A stretch of 64,000 nucleotides of DNA, from NCBI RefSeq assembly GCF_001434935.1, contig NZ_AZEG01000008.1, forward strand, positions 1 to 64,000, in the 5' to 3' direction. The notes beneath the pieces were generated by a model. The model ran no database searches, was not told where the DNA came from, and worked only from the letters and a program-made list of their open reading frames with translations. The position numbers and the translations under genes were made by a program. The stretch comes from Liquorilactobacillus uvarum DSM 19971. GTDB lineage: Bacteria > Bacillota > Bacilli > Lactobacillales > Lactobacillaceae. Below, piece after piece: positions 62,272-64,000 of the stretch (the first letter of the stretch is position 1; each line of letters begins with the position of its first letter).

Positions 62272-63177
62272 ATGATCCAATCTCAAAAGATAAACATAGG
62301 ATCTTTCAAAATTTGGTTAAGTGTCGAGAGTCCGCTTCCCGAAGACATCATGAAGTTACGAGAGAAATATAATTTATCGAAGGAACTTCTTGAATACGTT
62401 ACGGATATTGATGAACCGACTAACTATGATTACGATAAAGAAACTCAATCGCAGTTATTTATTTACCATATACCATATAGAAGTCAACAAGGCTTTTTGA
62501 CAGTACCGATTGTAATTCTTTTAATCGATGATCAGATTATTACTTTTAACCATTTTAATGATGAGACAGTTAAAAGAATCTTTAATACTGAACTTCTTAA
62601 TACAGATACTTCTAATATTGAAACAAGTGTACTTGAAATATTAAAGAAATTAAGTGATATGTATCTCTTGCCGATGCATGAAATTAGACATCAGCGTAAA
62701 GAGCTAAATGATCTTTTAAGTACACGTACTGATAATAAAAACCTAATAGCACTTGCTAGTCTTAGAAAAAGCTTAATTTACTTTTCAAGCGCTACTCGAA
62801 ATAATCAACAACTGCTTGAAGAGTTATCTGAAAAACATTTCGGATTAAATTTTCTTGAAGATCAGATTGAGTCATTAGTCGATGCAAAAATTGAAACACA
62901 TCAGGTGGAGCAGTTAGTCGAAACTGAATCAGAAATCGTAACTCAATTAATTAATACTTTTGACACAATTTTAAGCAATAATCTGAATGACATTATGAAA
63001 ATTTTAACAATCTGGTCAGTTGTTCTTGCAATTCCAACCATAATTACAGGTTTTTATGGAATGAATGTTAAATTGCCACTTGAACATAATCCATTAGCTT
63101 GGATTATTGTAATAGGCATTACGATAGCTATTATTTATTGGGTTATACAGGCGTTGCGACATCACCGTATAATCTGA
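62272..63177 (+). CDS. CorA family magnesium/divalent cation transporter
   Basis: A 301-residue protein. The long soluble N-terminal part (residues 1-240) is followed by two membrane helices; the first ends in GFYGMNVKLP, which has the Y-G-M-N selectivity motif near residue 263, and the second is WIIVIGITIAIIYWVIQ. It forms a pentameric channel for Mg2+, perhaps also Co2+ or Ni2+. CGGAGG lies nine bases before ATG. The Ni/Co permease is two genes upstream but not in an obvious operon. Confidence 0.87.
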   Translation: MIQSQKINIGSFKIWLSVESPLPEDIMKLREKYNLSKELLEYVTDIDEPTNYDYDKETQSQLFIYHIPYRSQQGFLTVPIVILLIDDQIITFNHFNDETVKRIFNTELLNTDTSNIETSVLEILKKLSDMYLLPMHEIRHQRKELNDLLSTRTDNKNLIALASLRKSLIYFSSATRNNQQLLEELSEKHFGLNFLEDQIESLVDAKIETHQVEQLVETESEIVTQLINTFDTILSNNLNDIMKILTIWSVVLAIPTIITGFYGMNVKLPLEHNPLAWIIVIGITIAIIYWVIQALRHHRII

Positions 63178-63281
63178 TTAAGGTTCTAAAAAATAACATG
63201 TTAGATACATATCAAGATTAAATTTGTCGCATAAAATTTTTAAACCGCAGAGGGTTAATGCTATCGATGTTTAATTTCTAC

Positions 63282-63310
63282 TTGACGCAGATCTTTTTTT
63301 ATATGATAAT
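63282..63310 (+). promoter_or_regulatory. Promoter of the trpB leader transcript
   Basis: TTGACG at 63282-63287 and GATAAT at 63305-63310, exact 17-base spacer; transcription should start near 63317. Confidence 0.75.
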
Positions 63311-63346
63311 ATTGGTAACTTTTAAAACGAAGGGAAGAATCATACC

Positions 63347-63388
63347 ATGAACTTTATTCTAAATACTTGGCAAAACTGGCGTAGTTAG
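63347..63388 (+). CDS. Candidate trp leader peptide
   Basis: ATG, AGGGAAG ribosome site nine bases before it, and 13 codons reading MNFILNTWQNWRS, then TAG. Two of thirteen residues are Trp (positions 8 and 11), a rare residue. It lies 30 bases into the predicted transcript and ahead of competing stems and a terminator before trpB. Its role as a stalling sensor is inferred from that layout. Confidence 0.7.
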   Translation: MNFILNTWQNWRS

Positions 63389-63545
63389 AAAGTAAGTTTG
63401 CGATGTAGTGTAGACTTACTTTAATTTTCAGTATTAAAGAGAGTCTATGCTGGTATGATAATTCTGGATATAACGCTATCTTCAGAGCCGCATAGTTGAA
63501 TACTATGCGGCTTTTATCTATAATTTTTTCAGACAGACTCTCTTT
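63389..63545 (+). promoter_or_regulatory. trp attenuator: competing stems and intrinsic terminator
   Basis: Segment 1 AAAGTAAGT (63389-63397) pairs perfectly with segment 2 ACTTACTTT (63414-63422). Segment 2 can instead pair with AAAGAGAGT (63436-63444) at 8 of 9 positions counting one G-T pair. CTATGCTGG (63445-63453) can pair with CCGCATAG (63488-63495), the left arm of the terminator. The terminator is AGCCGCATAGT and ACTATGCGGCT around TGAAT (63486-63512) with TTT. AAAGAGAGTCT (63436-63446) also matches AGACTCTCTTT (63535-63545) perfectly, just before the trpB ribosome site. Confidence 0.7.
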
Positions 63546-63571
63546 CAAAAAATATAAAGGGGATCAAACTA

Positions 63572-64000
63572 ATGGAAAATACAAATAAAAAAGGTTATTT
63601 TGGAGAATTTGGCGGACAATATGTACCGGATAAAGTTAAGGTTGCATTAAACGAATTAGAAGAAACCTATAATAAATATAAAGATGATCAAACATTTCGA
63701 GATGAGCTAACTTATTATCTCAAGGACTATTCTGGTCGAGCAACACCATTATATTACGCGGAGGGTTTGACGAATTATCTTGGTGGGGCAAAGATATATT
63801 TAAAGCGTGAAGATTTGAATCATCTTGGTGCACATAAATTGAATAATGTCCTGGGACAAATCCTGTTGGCTAAAAGAATGGGAAAGAAAAAAGTTGTAGC
63901 GGAAACAGGTGCTGGTCAGCACGGAGTCGCAACTGCGGCTGCAGCTGCAAAATTTGGAATGGAATGTGAAATTTTCATGGGTGCTGAAGATGTTGAACGT
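63572..64000 (+). CDS. trpB: Tryptophan synthase beta subunit (5' part, runs off the window)
   Basis: The first 143 codons are present. [15 protein letters not shown] is the N-terminal TrpB signature; RPTPLYY-like [14 protein letters not shown] and [18 protein letters not shown] follow, with the PLP lysine in H-L-G-A-H-K near residue 86, then [12 protein letters not shown] near residue 109 (indole/carboxylate loop). It is TrpB1-type. AAAGGGG lies nine bases before ATG. No trpE, trpD, trpC or trpF is upstream, and gene content after 64000 is unknown, so either trpA follows or the enzyme salvages indole. Confidence 0.9.
   Translation, partial: MENTNKKGYFGEFGGQYVPDKVKVALNELEETYNKYKDDQTFRDELTYYLKDYSGRATPLYYAEGLTNYLGGAKIYLKREDLNHLGAHKLNNVLGQILLAKRMGKKKVVAETGAGQHGVATAAAAAKFGMECEIFMGAEDVER

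Noticed and set aside
63178-63571. T-box before trpB
   Set aside because: No AGGGTGG core and no AGTA/AGAGAG stem I; the leader has a Trp-codon reading frame instead.
1-64000. CRISPR array, tRNA, rRNA, prophage or restriction-modification locus
   Set aside because: No spaced direct repeats, no GTTCRANYC-type tRNA arm in a cloverleaf context, and no phage or nuclease-methylase genes were seen.

Overview
The window looks like chromosome from a low-GC Gram-positive lactic acid bacterium of the Lactobacillaceae. Pointers are the AT-rich sequence with AGGAGG-type ribosome sites and frequent TTG starts, T-box leaders, two water-forming NADH oxidases, a KxYKxGKxW/LPQTG surface glycosidase, a D-amino-acid aminotransferase and an ECF transporter. 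No rRNA, tRNA, CRISPR or intact prophage was recognised. The genus cannot be fixed from this piece.

Layout. 1-7.7 kb: an APC permease overlapping a ROK-type kinase region, aspartate ammonia-lyase, NADH oxidase with a YbgA-like partner, and cysteine synthase. 8-11.4 kb: a large cell-wall fructanase (GH32) behind a near-perfect sigma-54 promoter. 11.6-18.6 kb: a CpsB-type PHP phosphatase, a second APC permease, the codB-codA cytosine pair and a quinone-oxidoreductase-like enzyme. 18.7-21.4 kb (minus): a YfhO membrane protein. 21.7-27 kb: GNAT, HAD and MazG-like genes, then a T-box with Met specifier driving a three-gene ECF transporter. 27.2-29.4 kb: an orphan EIIC with a DUF915 hydrolase. 29.4-35.1 kb: decay, with remnants of an ABC transporter and an IS3-type element, a TetR-quinone reductase operon behind a long palindrome, and a frameshifted TIGR02328-type gene. 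35.1-39.4 kb: ClbS-like protein, ABC-F ribosome protection protein behind an attenuator, and an ABC-2 exporter. 39.5-47.3 kb: GT8, LytTR/DUF3021, a yjdF gene with its RNA leader, small metabolic enzymes, a polysaccharide deacetylase, and a second Met T-box before an orphan MetQ-like protein. 47.6-55.5 kb: cyclopropane synthase, second NADH oxidase and a BceRS-BceAB-like four-gene module. 55.7-64 kb: AI-2E family permease, IscA/HesB-like protein, a degenerate sirtuin with MarR, D-amino-acid aminotransferase, Ni/Co permease, a ClpP paralogue, CorA and the start of trpB.

The most notable content is regulatory. The trpB gene is preceded by a consensus promoter, a 13-codon reading frame with two Trp codons, competing stems and an intrinsic terminator, which is the layout of ribosome-mediated trp attenuation and not the T-box usual in Firmicutes. 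The fructanase has the only sigma-54 promoter seen here, with upstream palindromes at activator distance. Two independent T-boxes with the same ATG specifier arrangement tie an ECF importer and a MetQ-like protein into one methionine regulon. A yjdF leader and an ABC-F attenuator add two more RNA switches. Stress and antibiotic-defence genes (ABC-F, BceRSAB-like, ABC-2 exporter, TetR-quinone reductase, LytTR pair) are spread over the second half.
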